Below, piece after piece: positions 34,764 through 47,060 of a DNA stretch of 64,000 nucleotides. Below the pieces are notes generated by a model, which ran no database searches, was not told the DNA's origin, and saw only the letters and a program-made list of their open reading frames with translations. The DNA is from Certhia americana (lineage: Eukaryota; Chordata; Aves; Passeriformes; Certhiidae), in assembly GCA_018697195.1 (NCBI GenBank), contig JAGMWU010000028.1:5957487-6021486 (forward strand). The letters are read 5' to 3'. A program made the translations under genes and the position numbers. Numbering within the stretch: the stretch's first letter is position 1; each line of letters opens with the position of its first letter.

Positions 34764-37700
34764 AGCAGCAGGGGGTTCACCCTGAACTCAGGGAGAGTTT
34801 CATGCCATAGCCTGGCCACACATTCCCTGTGCTGGGACAGCTGCATGAATGGCCTGTGCCTCATGGGCTGTGCATTGGCCCAGGAGGAAACATAAACAAG
34901 CAAACAAATAAATTGAGGCTCTGAAAGACTGGAAGAGGTGCTTGATGCCTTCAATTGTGCAGAAATATGTCCCTTTATGCAGGCTTGGGGTCAGAGTCAG
35001 ACCCTCGCTTCCTAACAGGAGAACCAGGGGGTCCAGGTCATGGCAGAAGGAGATGCTGCTTCCCAGCATTCAAGTGCCACTCAAGGAGACAGGGCCCCTC
35101 TGTACCCAGCATGGTGCCAACAGCAGCTATCAGGCAAGAGTGGCAGCAGCAGGCAAACCCTTGGTCCCCAGACACACTCCTCAGGGCAGGACCATGACAT
35201 GCATTGTCTCTTCCTTGCAGACTGGCAGATCCTGGGACCACCCAGAAGAGCTCAGCTGGGGAGAGGTTGAACTGTGCCAGGGGTGGGAGGCTGATGGATA
35301 GTCTCCTCTGGTGACCTATGGGTCCCAGCTTGGCTTTCTCCCCAGTCATTTCTGGTGGTCACAAGCAAATATGTGAGGGCAGAGCTGTGGCACTCAGGCA
35401 GCACAAAGGCAGGGAGCTGCAGGAGGAAGCAGAGAACTCACTGATGGGAGAAAACCTCGTTTGGCCTACAGCTGTAGCAGACATGCAGCAACATCCCAGC
35501 CTGCATCTGGGCAACCCTTCTTGGCAGCCAGGGTGGTTAGAGATGCTGCTGCCCATCCCAAGCAGGATGGATGCAGAGGAAAAATGGGCCCCTTGTTTGC
35601 TGTGGGAAAGACTAAAGGGTTTCATAGCCCTGGGAGATAATTCTGTTTCCACAGCCATTTGTGCTGAATGCTCATCTTCTCTCTCTTCCACTCTGCTCCC
35701 ACTCTCACACTTTCTTTGCCTTCTGCTGCTCATCCGAGGTGCCACCCAGCACTTGGGGAGCTCCATGTCCCCTGCTCCTGCTCCCAGTGCCTGCAGGGAC
35801 AGGACTGTGCAGCAATGTGGGGACTCTGGAGCACTGCAGCTCCTGTCTCTGCTGATGCTGATCAGGCAGCCTGGGAGGATCCAGCCTCCAAGAGTGGTCC
35901 TGTTGCAGCAGGGCCCTGCCTGTGTCCAGGCTCTGCAGGATGGACTGGTGTGAGGCTCCCACAGCCCCACTCTGCACAGCTGCCTTCAGCAAGGACAGTG
36001 CTGTGGCAGAGAGCTCCAGACTCTCCATTTGCTACTCCACATCTGGTTGTTCTGAAGAAGCATCCTCCAGAGCAATGAGAGACCTTCTACTCCTCTTGGC
36101 CTGAACATCCACTTCCCACCTTCAGGCCAGCAAGCATTCCCACTCAGTGGTCCTTGAGGAACACATGCTCCTCAAGTGCAACCACCCCCCGTGTTAATCC
36201 TTAGCACCCATCTGTCTGCTGACCAAAGTTGGCCAAGCTCTGGGGAAAAAAACTGCCAAGCTTTTGGTTGCACTGTCTCAGCCATGCTGCTAGACCTGCA
36301 TCTACCTACCACCTCTGAGCCCCTGTGCATGCAGAGACGATTACACTCTCCACATTTACCCTTTAACTCAAATTATGATTACATTCTGTTGACAGCACTT
36401 AGCACATTTTCTTGGCTTGTGGAGGCCAAACCATGCTCTCAGTTACCCCGTGGGCGTTACCTCCTGGAAGGCAGCAGGATGGTAAGGGTTGGTGAAGACA
36501 GAAATTTCTCCAGGGTTCCTAAAATGAGTATTTGTGGCCGGATGCTGATTATAAACCAGGCACAACAGTTGAAGAACTGTAAAATTTGAGAGGAAAACAT
36601 TGTTTCAGGTTTTTCAGAAGAGCCTGGGAAGTTTTAGGTGCAAAAACCTCTGTCTCCCTAAGAGAAATATTTCTTTTCATATTCAGCTAGACAGGAAAAC
36701 TTCTATTTTTATTAAATGCCAAAACCCTAAGAGAAGCAGCAGGCACTGCCCTGTGCAGGTCTCAGCAATGTGTGAGCTCCATAAACACAGCCACACTGCT
36801 CACCTGCACCAAGTCCTAGCACTTCTGCAAAAACAGATCCTAGTGGAGCATCTTTGTTCTTGGAGAGGGTTTGGCCCTGATATTTCAGGAGGGCAGCAAG
36901 TCTAGAAAGAAGTGAAGCCAGATGAATGACTTCACATTTCCTTTGCATTGACCTGCAGCTCCTGTGCACAAGCCAGCTCTGCCAAGTGCACAACAAGAGC
37001 AGATCTGTTTTCTCCATACTGATGGGGGGACAGGAAGATGTGCAGCACCCACCAGGTCTCAACGAGTCAAACATCAGCATGAAGCTGGAGACAGCAGTTC
37101 CAAGAAAATTTTCTCTGTCAAGGCAAGACCTGGATGCTCCCCAGCCCCCCCACCCCAGCCTTCTCTTCCTGGGAAGGAAAGCTGGCAGGTAGGCTGGAAG
37201 CAAGTCAGAGCAGCCTGGGCCAGATTCCCAAAGGGGTTTCAAAACAGCCCTGTAAACCAGTGAGATTCCCTCTCCAGTTCCCATTAGCCTGAGAAATGAC
37301 ACAGAAAAACCCTGCAGGGCTGTGGGAAGAAGCTCCAAGCTGAGCCATGAAAACAGGGATTAGATGGTCAGAGTGGGAGAAGCTTGGCAATTTTTAGCCC
37401 TTTCCCAAAGCCATGGAGTAAATAAGAGCATAAATATCTTGATGTGACATGTTCTTCCTGTAGCCCCTTTGGGTTATGGCCTTGATCCTCTACACAAGGT
37501 GTAAGGTCGGGGGATGCCCATGGGAAATACAGGGAGGAGCCAGTACTGCCCTGCTGGGCATGGAGACCATAAATACCAAGGAAAGGACATCCATCACCCA
37601 TTTGCATGGGCAGAGGGGAAGACCTGTGGCCAAGGGGAACGTTTGGATCATGGCAAATGGCCTGGCACAGAGGGGTGAGGGTATCCCAAGATGGTGAGGA

Positions 37701-38020
37701 ACAGGGAGGTGAAATGAAAGAGTCAAGAGAAGCATCATCTTTTGCAAGAAGTAGGTGCAAGGCATGCCAAGAGCTGAGACTGCAGACACACTGCTCTTTG
37801 CATTGTTTCCCTGTTCCAGATTTGCCTTGTCAGACCTGCCCCATGATGTATCATCCTTTGGGATGAGTAACACCTCTGGTAAAACATCTGGCAGTGTAAC
37901 CTGCTTCTGCCATTTGGACAGAAAGTTCTTGACTTCTACATTTTCTGATTTTCTTAGACTTAATGTCTCAGTCTTTTACAAAGCAGCAAGAAGGGCAAGG
38001 GGTTTACACATCTTCTAGTC

Positions 38021-38109
38021 GGAGGTGTCCCTGCCCATGGCAGGGGTTTGAAATTAGATGGTCTTTAATGTCCCTCCCAACCCAAACCATCCCATGAGTC
38101 TGTGATGAG
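38021..38109 (+). mobile_element. CR1 LINE 3' fragment, sense
   Basis: GGAGGTGTCCCTGCCCATGG, then CTTTAATGTCCCTCCCAACC and CAAACCATCCCATGAGTCTG with a degraded octamer end. Short 3' tail of a plus-strand CR1. Confidence 0.85.
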
Positions 38110-38732
38110 ACTTGTGTATCTTAAGCCTGGTGAGTAGGAGTGCTGATGGGAGGAACAGTTCAGCTGCAGCCAAGAGCATCACTGCAATGACAGATACTGA
38201 TTCTTGGGAACACTCACACCTTGTGCTCAGGGCTGGGGGGAAAGTGCTGGGGAGAGCATGGCTGTGGTTTCAGAGGAGCAGCAAGGGAAAGCTGCCATCC
38301 AAAGGCCTGCGTGGTGCTAATGCAGGGCCCAGGCTCCCCACTGCTGTATGAGGAAAGGGTTTCTCATGAGGGGATCCCTGTGACATGAGTTTCCACAGGG
38401 AGGCTGGTCTCATGCCCAGGATTCCTCCTTACTACCTGCACCTGGAAAAATGAGAAGTGTCCTAAGGGCCCTGAGCTTTGCTATCAGTCTGAACACAGTC
38501 TAAAGGCTGATGAACAATTGCCTCATACCTCGTAGTGCTCAACTTCAGCCTCATTAGGTAGATTGTGATAACACTGAATTTATCTCTCTGTGTCCCTGAA
38601 ATAAGAATATTTCATGGATCACAGCTGAAGGGGAATGAGTGAAGCCCCCCACATGACCAAGCTCCAGGTCACTGCTCTGTGCAGAGGGATGGAAAGGGAA
38701 GCTGACCTTAACCTGTGTAACTGTAGGTGTTT

Positions 38733-38734
<2 letters not shown>

Positions 38735-38781
<47 letters not shown>
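38735..38781. repeat. (GT)n microsatellite
   Basis: About 23 perfect GT units. Long pure tracts of this kind are usually length-polymorphic. Confidence 0.98.
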
Positions 38782-38782
<1 letters not shown>

Positions 38783-39493
38783 CTCAGAGATAGCCATAGG
38801 GAAGGCATGTAATTATGGCAGCTGAATCTCAGAGCTGGCCCCAAAATCTATCTCCAAACACCAGCACACAGCATTTAGCATTCCCACCTTTCTTGCTATT
38901 AGGCAGGCCTCAGCCCTCAGTGTCCCCATGGCAGAGCAGAGCAGACCCCAGAGAGGAGAGTGCAGCTAAAAGGGGACAGAGCCTCCTCATGGATCTTCCC
39001 AAATCGGTTCTCTTTAAAGAACTCTACTTTAAAGAAACGGGGAAAGCATTTTTTCTCCCACCCAATTGTTTTGTCCAGGCAGGGAGAGGTGTGGTGGCCC
39101 TGGGGGCTGACTGTCACACACACACAGAGAACAGGAAGCCCAATGAGGAGTCCCTGGGGCCTCAGGTGTGAGCAGGTGGGCAGCAGCAGTGGCTCTGGCA
39201 GGTCTGTGCTCTCAGGTGTGGCTCAGGTGAGCTGGCAATGCCAAGCTGCACCCTGGTAAGGGATGTGCAGGGTTCCCCCCCACAAAAGCCACCTCATTCC
39301 CCAACAGCAGCTCAGGGCTCAGTCTGGAGCTGCTGAGGCAAAGGGAAAATGCAAAAGGAAGAGCTGTGGCTCTGCCAGCCGTGGACACAGCCGAGTCTCA
39401 CGGAGAAAGGACCGAGGGCAGGGCCCAGGGCTCCTCCTGCCTTGGCACACTCACACAGACAGACCCTGGTGCTGGCAGACAGCAGAAGTGTGT

Positions 39494-39596
39494 CCTGGCA
39501 GTGTCCTGCCTTCCCAGCCCCCGCGGGGCCAAGGTGGCTCCCGGGGCACAGGCAGGGTTGGGAAATGAATAGCTGCTCCCTAGGACCTAGGCTCCC
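39494..39596 (+). repeat. 103-bp direct repeat, copy 1
   Basis: Identical base for base, by eye, to 40808-40910. The unit is GC-rich with CCCCCGCGGGGCC near its start and CCTAGGACCTAGG at its end. Flanking sequences of the two copies are unrelated and no target-site duplication is seen. It matches no repeat family I know. Confidence 0.95.
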
Positions 39597-40116
39597 TAGA
39601 CCATTCTGCTCCTCAGAATACTGGAGGCCTCCAGGCTGCAGCCAAAATAGCAACAATCTGCCCCAGAAGTGCTGCTCCTTTGGGAAATCTCCAGCCTGTC
39701 TCTGACACGGACGTGTTCAGAGAGGCCACGCAGCCCTCGCCCATCCCCTCCACCTGAGATGACCCCGCTGTTTCCTATCTCTCTGGGTTCTTCCTCCCCA
39801 TCCACACCCCTGCCAGCTTCTCCGCCCATCAGACAAAGGAGATAAATCACTTGGAAAGAGCAAATCTCCATTCATTTAAAAGCCTTTTAATTTCTTTTTA
39901 AAAAATAGCACTAATAAATTAGAAACGTCTCCCAGAAGGGCTGAATCCAAAACCCTCTGGCTCCAGGCACTTTATCTGCCTAACCTTGCCTCACAGGAAA
40001 TGCCCTTACCACAGCACCCGTCCCATTATCTGGGTAATTAGTCGAGTCTGTAAATGCAGAGCAGAGCTGGAACCTACCAGCTCCTCTGGAGAGTTGGATT
40101 TTCTATGGGAGAAAAG

Positions 40117-40137
40117 AAAAAAAAAAAAAAAAAAAAA
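40117..40137. repeat. Poly-A tract (21 A)
   Basis: A pure A run after GAAAAG, lying between the two 103-bp repeats. No retrocopied transcript is recognisable to its left. Confidence 0.9.
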
Positions 40138-40807
40138 CAGTAAGAAAATTAATATAAAGTGCATCTTGGACAATGAAGGCAGGAAGAAGGAAATGGGAAA
40201 TATCTCCAGTACAGCTCATACAAGGGTTGTTTAACACTTTGAGGGCCGGACAAGCTTTGTTGTTCTCCCAGAAAACTGTCTGCCAAATGCTACCTTGTTC
40301 CTCAAGTGGGTTTCTCTCCATCAGCATGTTCAATTTGAAGCTTTTTGTGCAGTCTCTTGATGTTAATCTCAAATCTTTGCAATTCCCAAAGCAGCTGATG
40401 GATTTGACCCCTCAAGGACACTCTGTTTGCTGCAATGAGATGCTCTGGTACTTCCTCAGCATCCTGATGCTCCAGCCCTGCAGTGTCAGCATGGGGCCCC
40501 AAGCAGCTCATCAGAGCTTGTGTGATCCCAACCTGCCCTGCCAGAAGGTGGAAGGGACTTCAGGAGAGGCTCAGGTACCCAGATTGAGGAGACAGAGAAA
40601 GGAAGGGGACATGTGGCTTTTTGAAAAGAGGGCCACAGTGCAGGGCTCTAGTTGCATGGGTCCCTGTGTCTGGTCCAAGAACAGAGATAAAAAATCCACT
40701 GCTCTGATCAGTGTGTAAGTGGAAAGTGACTTTTCCAAACAGAGAAAGTCACCTGTAAAACTGAACTGGCAAACACACCTGGCACTGACTGGGTTGTCTC
40801 CTTGGGC

Positions 40808-40910
40808 CCTGGCAGTGTCCTGCCTTCCCAGCCCCCGCGGGGCCAAGGTGGCTCCCGGGGCACAGGCAGGGTTGGGAAATGAATAGCTGCTCCCTAGGAC
40901 CTAGGCTCCC
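40808..40910 (+). repeat. 103-bp direct repeat, copy 2
   Basis: Perfect copy of 39494-39596, 1314 bp downstream in the same orientation. It is immediately followed by a perfect 9-bp stem with 4-base loop (AAGCTGCAG TTTG CTGCAGCTT, 40911-40932), absent from copy 1. Confidence 0.95.
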
Positions 40911-42639
40911 AAGCTGCAGTTTGCTGCAGCTTCTCCCCCTAAGGCAGGAGCCTGGAGTACCAGGAATGTACCCTCCCTGATGCAACTCAGCTCTGAACCA
41001 GTTGGTACCTTGTAGCCTGAGCTTTGGCAGAACACAAGACCAGTCAGACATGATATTTTACAGATTTATAAAGGAAACAGAGAGAAAGTGAAGGTAATTC
41101 AGGTGAAAAGATAGTTTTGGAGGCACTGCACTTTTCCATGGCTTGTCTGTAAGACTCATCTCTGTCACAGGACTCTGCCTGTTCCCCTTTTGCCCACCAA
41201 ATCCTCACACCCCCTCTTACACCTGGCCAGCTCTCCAGCCTGGCTCCCCCTGCCACTGATCTTGCAGCCTTGGAGCCACTGATCTTGCAATGAACAACAG
41301 CACTGGGGCTCTCTAAGCTGCAGCCTCTGAGTCTGCAGACACACTGTGACCCATCAGAGGTGCTCAGCTCCTCTGGCTCTTTGGGCTTACTTTTGCCCAA
41401 AGCCTTTCCCTGTTCCCAGACCCTTTCCTGGAGCAGCTGTCTGTGCCACTTCCTCCTGAGGTGTGTGAGTGTGAAGTGATGCCTGTGCAAAGGAGAAACC
41501 CTTCCAGGCAGCAGAACAGCAGCAGAGGCAGCTGGGGGCACGTTTTCACCATGGATGTGCTGATGCACAGCTCTGCCTCCACCCCATGCTCCCTCCTGCC
41601 AGCAGCAGAGCTCCAGGGGCTGATCCCCAGCCATTTGTGCACCCTGGGAAGCAGGTAGAAATCCCCAGCTTCTTTCCTGCAGCTGGGGAATGCTCTGCTG
41701 TAGACAAGGCTTCCCTGAGCTTTGCCTTCCTCTCCAGCCTAGCAAAGAGCAGTCTCCTCTGTGCCTGCCTCCTGAGCCATCAGCTCCATGGGTGTTTCTG
41801 TGTGTCCCAGCACTGAGGTCCCTGGCCTTTGTGTCTGAATGTACATGGCAGAGTGTTAAATATATCAATTTGTCCATTACCTCTGCCAGTCAGAGAGCAG
41901 ACAGGAGCCCTAGGTAGAACAGCCACACACTGGACACTGCTGGGATTTTCAGTGGAGAGCAGAGCTGCACTTGGAGGGATTGGTGGCTGCAGGGGTACAA
42001 GACACAACCCACAGACAGTCCCTCTGCCTCAGCAATGGACCATCAGTGCCACAGAAATCCTGTGAAGTGCTGCAGCATTGTATCAGTGAGAGGCTGACAC
42101 ATTTCCAGGCCAGGCTTTCAGAACGAATTCTCATTCAGAGGCTGCCACTTGCTCCTGGCAGAAATCATGTACCCTAAGCACCTGACAACATTCCAACAGT
42201 GGGCAGCCCATCTCTGCTCCCTTGGGACACACATGCACACCCTCAAGTTCCATCACAGCCTGGCTTCTCCTCATAACTTGCAAAAAAAGGGGTGTTTCTA
42301 GGACATGATTAATTTCCTAATGACAATACTGACCCTAACAGATGAATCCCATGGTGGGTCTTGCCTCTCTGTGGTGAACATCCCCCTCCTGCATTCTTCC
42401 TTTAGGGGATGGTCACATTGCCTGGAGCCAGACAAGTGCTCTTAGTCCTTTGACGCCCCCCTTCCCTCCTCTCACTTATTTTAGGCACTAGCAGCATCTC
42501 ATCCCCCTGGCAGAGCTGGGCAAGGGCACACTCCCCCTGTCTGCCACTTCCAGGAGAGCAAGGTTTGGGCTGATGCTACACAACAGAAAGTGTTGCAAGC
42601 ATTCCAAAAAACACTTAGGGTGCTTAGGTTTGCATGGTT

Positions 42640-42703
42640 TAGTGTGGGGGTTAATGTTTGGACTCAATGATCTTGTCTTTTCCAACCTGAGTGAATCTGT
42701 GAC
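42640..42703 (+). mobile_element. CR1 LINE 3' fragment, sense
   Basis: GGGGGTTAATGTTTGGACTC, AATGATCTTGTCTTTTCC and AACCTGAGTGAATCTGTGA correspond to the last 60 bases of a CR1 subfamily usually reading gttggactcgatgatctt...ttccaacc...attctgtga. Short and diverged. Confidence 0.65.
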
Positions 42704-44526
42704 CCCATAAAATATAGCACCTGATTGTGCAGTTATTTGTCATATTTGAGCTAATCTGGCAGCTCAGCCACAAGCCACGACTGGATGTATGGAGTCTGGG
42801 AAAGATGTCTGGCCAGTGTTGGGCAAGAGGTCAAACTACATCGTCACCATGGCCCCTTGGGCTTCCAGACTACCAATTAAATCATTTCCAGTGCTTGATT
42901 TGCCCACAGTAACCAGCACAGCTAGCAGAGGCAGTAATTACATTTACTGGCAGCTTGATGATGTGCCAGCACAGGACAGGTGGAAATGTAGGTCCTCAGA
43001 GGAGGCTGCACAAACTCCCCTCCAGGCACCATGGTAACATCTCCAACTCTACTGGGACTGAAATAGTCAGCAAATGTCCCATCTACAACTCCTAATCTCA
43101 CTTCATCTTCAGGTTTATTAGCTGCAAATTTGTGGTGTTTTGTGGCTTATGGAAGAATTTATAGTACTATATAATTTTATTTTTTTTGGCTTCCTGTGTG
43201 GAACCACTAATAGTCCCTAACAGGCAGAAAATTGACCTGAGACTCTTTCCCCTCCTTCTCTCCTTTTGGCACGACTGAAGATATTAATAGTTACAGGCTG
43301 CTTGTTGTCAGCTTCAAATCACCCTGGCAGTTAAAGCCCAAAATAACTGGGCCTTTGATGTAAATTTATTTTTTATTTCTAAATAAACAACAGGGTTGGT
43401 TAAGATCTTCCAAATACGAAGCTATAGGCTCCCTCTAGCAATAAAAACAATGGAAAGCCAGCCAGTTCACTGTGTCTTGGGCAGACTGGGTGACCTTTCA
43501 GAGACTCATTTCAAGTAGAACAGACAGGGCTCCTCTTGCCATTCCACTGCCATGCTAGAGCAGTAACTTTGTACCCAGCTGAGGGAAGGGATTAATCATA
43601 GTCATTGCTCTTGCACATTAGTTCTGAACCTCTTGCCTGACTGATTTAATTTTCAAAAGTCCTTAATAATGGGGAAAACTCCCTTATGCCATGCTCACTA
43701 TTTTTAATTTTTGGTTGTTGTTGTTGGCATAGCCAAGATTGTTAAGGCATAGCCATGGCCATGATGTGCTGCCATCCTTCCACAAAGTAACGCTGCCATT
43801 GATCTGCTTTGTGCCAGAAAGGACTGCACTACACAGTCAGGAAAGCCCACGCGCCGCACAGAAAGCCTTGGGTCAGACCCCAGAGCTGGAGCAGCACTGC
43901 CAGGTCCAGCTCCCTTGGGCCAAGAGGCTTCCTGGACCACCCCAGCCCATGCCACAGCAGCGCAGTGGGAACAGTGAAGAGGCTTTTTGCAGCTTTCCCT
44001 GCATCATCCCAAATCTGGAAGAAGTGGGAAAGTGTCAGAGTGTGCAGCTAGGAAGCAAAGCCTTGCCCAAGTACCTCAGGTAAGGCAGGGACAGGAAAGA
44101 GACCCTTCAAGGTGTTTGCTACAGCAGCTCCGTTTCCTATGTCCACCAGCTCCTGGAGAGGGCTTCTGAGTGATGGGCAGTTCACTGACATGCTCAGGAG
44201 AGGAAATTTTGTTGCCTCTGGAATCAAAAAAGCAAAATCATCCCTGACCCACTGAGCCCTGAGTCCATCCAAGCTACCTTGACCCTATGCTGGGGAAGAA
44301 GCTCTGGAGACTCCCCAGCAGGCACATGGGCTGGGCCAAATTCCCCATGGGACAGCAGGCAGAGAGGAGATACCTGGGACAGATGGAGCCTGATAGCACT
44401 GTGGAAAGACCTGAGGACTGAATTTCACTAAATGAACAGAAACTTCCCCACTGACAGGAACACCGTGGTGGAGGCTAAATGCTGTATCTGGTCCATTGCT
44501 GGGACCAGAGCCCAACTCCAGTTCTG

Positions 44527-44581
44527 TGAATGAAGAAAGAAAGAAAAGGGACAAGAAAAAAGAAAGAAGAAGAAGGGACAG
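44527..44581. repeat. Purine-rich tract
   Basis: About 55 bases almost entirely A and G (GAAGAAAGAAAGAAAAGGGA and similar). Low-complexity, with possible triplex-forming composition. Confidence 0.85.
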
Positions 44582-46899
44582 GGAGTTTTTTTTCACATCA
44601 TGGTTTCGGTCTTTGGGAAGAGTGGCCCCGCTGCCGGGAAGAGATGACACCTGAGGACCATCCTGAGAGCTGGTTTCTTCTGCCCCCACCAGCCAGCTGA
44701 ACCCCATGAACTGGGCAGAGCTGGGCTGGGAGCTGTGCTGGAGACAAGTCAGGGCGGTGAGAGCAGCACGCGATCCAGAGCAGCCACCTGTGAGCAGCAC
44801 TCAGGGACCTGCTCCCCAGAGCAGCTGGGGTGTTTTCCAGGAGGGAGGTTCACCTCCCCAAAACCCAGAAAGCACGGGCAGGAGCGAGCTCAGGCACATT
44901 GTTTCCTCTGAACAGAGCAGGGTCGCTGGCAGCCGAGATGGAGCAGCGTGACTACACCTGGTTGCATTTCCACTTTCCAACAAGCCCAGTGTCTGCCAGC
45001 ATTCCAAGATGGGCTTTTACCCAGCAGGAGTTGCTGAACACAATGAATGCTCTTTGTATCTGTCAAGTGTAGAGGGGAGGGAGGCCCCAGGATGCTGCCA
45101 GGGCTGGGAACGGTGTGTGTTCACTCAGGAAGAACTGGTCCTGTAGATACTTGCAAACATGCAGAGGTACAAACAGAACCCTCATCTGCTGATGAAAGAC
45201 CAGCCTGCCTGCAAGAGGTGCAGGCTGGAAAGAAAACACTTTTTTAAAGACAGGAGCAAATAATACAGCACAATGAATTATTCCTTGTAAATAATACGTG
45301 TTGCAGATCTAAGATTCCTTGTTCTGTTAGTGAAACACAGGTGAGCCAAGCCTCCTCTCTGTTGGGCAATATTTTCCATCTGTCAGCAGCTCACAGAAGC
45401 AGCCATGTGCCTTCACAGGAAGCCTCCACAGTGGCAGTGACACTGCAGTGACGGGCTGAATGTCACCCAGGGCTGGGGCTCATAGTGCCTCTTCTCTAGG
45501 GACTATCTCTTGGCATCACACAGGCTCATCCCAGCTTCAGTTTGTGGTGCAGGGGAGGGAAGTGGCACAGACAGACACTCAGCCTTGAATGACCTCTGCA
45601 GCTTCCTGCTCCCTGTGGAATCTTCCTCTAAATTCAGGGATTCACTGCAGGATGAAATTTTTAAAGGTACTATGCACCTTATGTGTATGATTTGGGGCTG
45701 TCAGTTGACTTAGGCTGCTAATGCCTCTGATTTCAACCAGTGCAGTGATCTGGAGGTAAATCAGATTTGACTGATGCTTTGAAAATGCCCAGTGGGATCC
45801 TGCCTGCAGTTCCCATTGCTTGTTCACTTGGGAAATCAACTCCTGTGTCTTCCTGAGAAACAGAAAAGGGATGTGTCATTAACAGTCCTGCCCCTAGTAA
45901 CCAAGCCTGGGCAATGAGAGCCCTCAGCCAGGCCCTGATGGAACCTGGCAGGTGCCACCTACAGACACTGGCCAAGAGCATCCAAGCAGCTGATAGGGAG
46001 GTACAAGCAAAGAGTAAGGCTATGAGCAGTCATTTGCTGGGCTGTTTATCCTTGAACAGATCAATTTGGCTCAAGCAGAGAAGACTGAGGGAAACCACTG
46101 CTCTGCTTGGAGCCAGATGAGAACAGAGTGTGTCAGAGCAAGCTCGGGGAGAGGCAGACCTCTCCTGTCTAAGAGGTGTGAGGAGGCATGAGGAGGGGGC
46201 ACATCACTCCTGTTCCACTCCTGGGCCTTGGGACAGGCACAGCAGCTTCAGGTGTGCTGGGACCCTGCCACCACGCTGTGGGGTGGGCACCAGGCAGGCA
46301 GAGCTCATGGTCTCACTGCCAGCCCTGCGCTCCTTCCCTGCTGATTTCCAGCACTGCCAACTGTTAGACAACATGAACCCTTTCTTTCTGGGTCCTACAG
46401 GAGCAGGATTCATTGCTCAAATCCTTATACATAGTTAGCATCCAGCATCCAGATCCTTGCATACCTGGAGGAGGGAAAGCTGCCCTCAGTGTCAGGGGAC
46501 AAACCCTGCCAAATCAGGACCTGCCAAAGCACCTGGGCTCCTCAGGGAATCCAGCAACAAGGTCTGGTGTGGACCTTGTCAGAGCTACAGGAGACAAAAT
46601 CCACCCACAACAACCTCATTCCGTATTTTTCTCTTGGGTTTGTGCCCTATCTTGTAATTCCATGATAAGCATTCCCTAAGACATAAATCATACAAGCTGG
46701 AAGTCCTGGAAGGACTGATTTGGAGAGACTCTCTGGGTTGATTTCCCATGTAAACACCTTCAGGGCAAAGCTGGGGTGGTGCCATGGAGTTGTTCCCAAG
46801 CAGGGGCACGGTAGTGAGAGAAGTAAGAGACAAGGGGGCCAAGAGAGATCATAATGACCATGCCTGGGCCCAGAGGATGAGAATTACAGGGTAATTGGG

Positions 46900-47060
46900 C
46901 AGCAGCCCATTGCTGTGTAAATGCTCAGTTATTTCTGTTCTATAAACCACAATCCAGGTTACATGGTAATTACTTTGAGGTTCATTAAGTGTAATTATAC
47001 TGTAATCTCCAGGAGCCAGTAATCATGTTCCAAAGTATCTACCACTTAAAGCTTGGTGAG
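46900..47060. promoter_or_regulatory. Candidate conserved non-coding segment (speculative)
   Basis: A repeat-free segment with several TAATTA/ATTA cores (GGGTAATTGGG, GGTAATTACTTTGA, GTGTAATTATACTG), resembling homeodomain-rich enhancers. Composition is the only evidence; cross-species conservation is needed. Confidence 0.15.

Noticed and set aside
35318..35970. Overlapping open frames of 211 (+) and 203 (-) codons
   Set aside because: Both strands are open over the same stretch, no domain is recognisable and such lengths are expected by chance in GC-rich introns of this size.
36727..37338. 203-codon antisense frame
   Set aside because: No domain or conserved motif; another likely chance frame in GC-rich intron.
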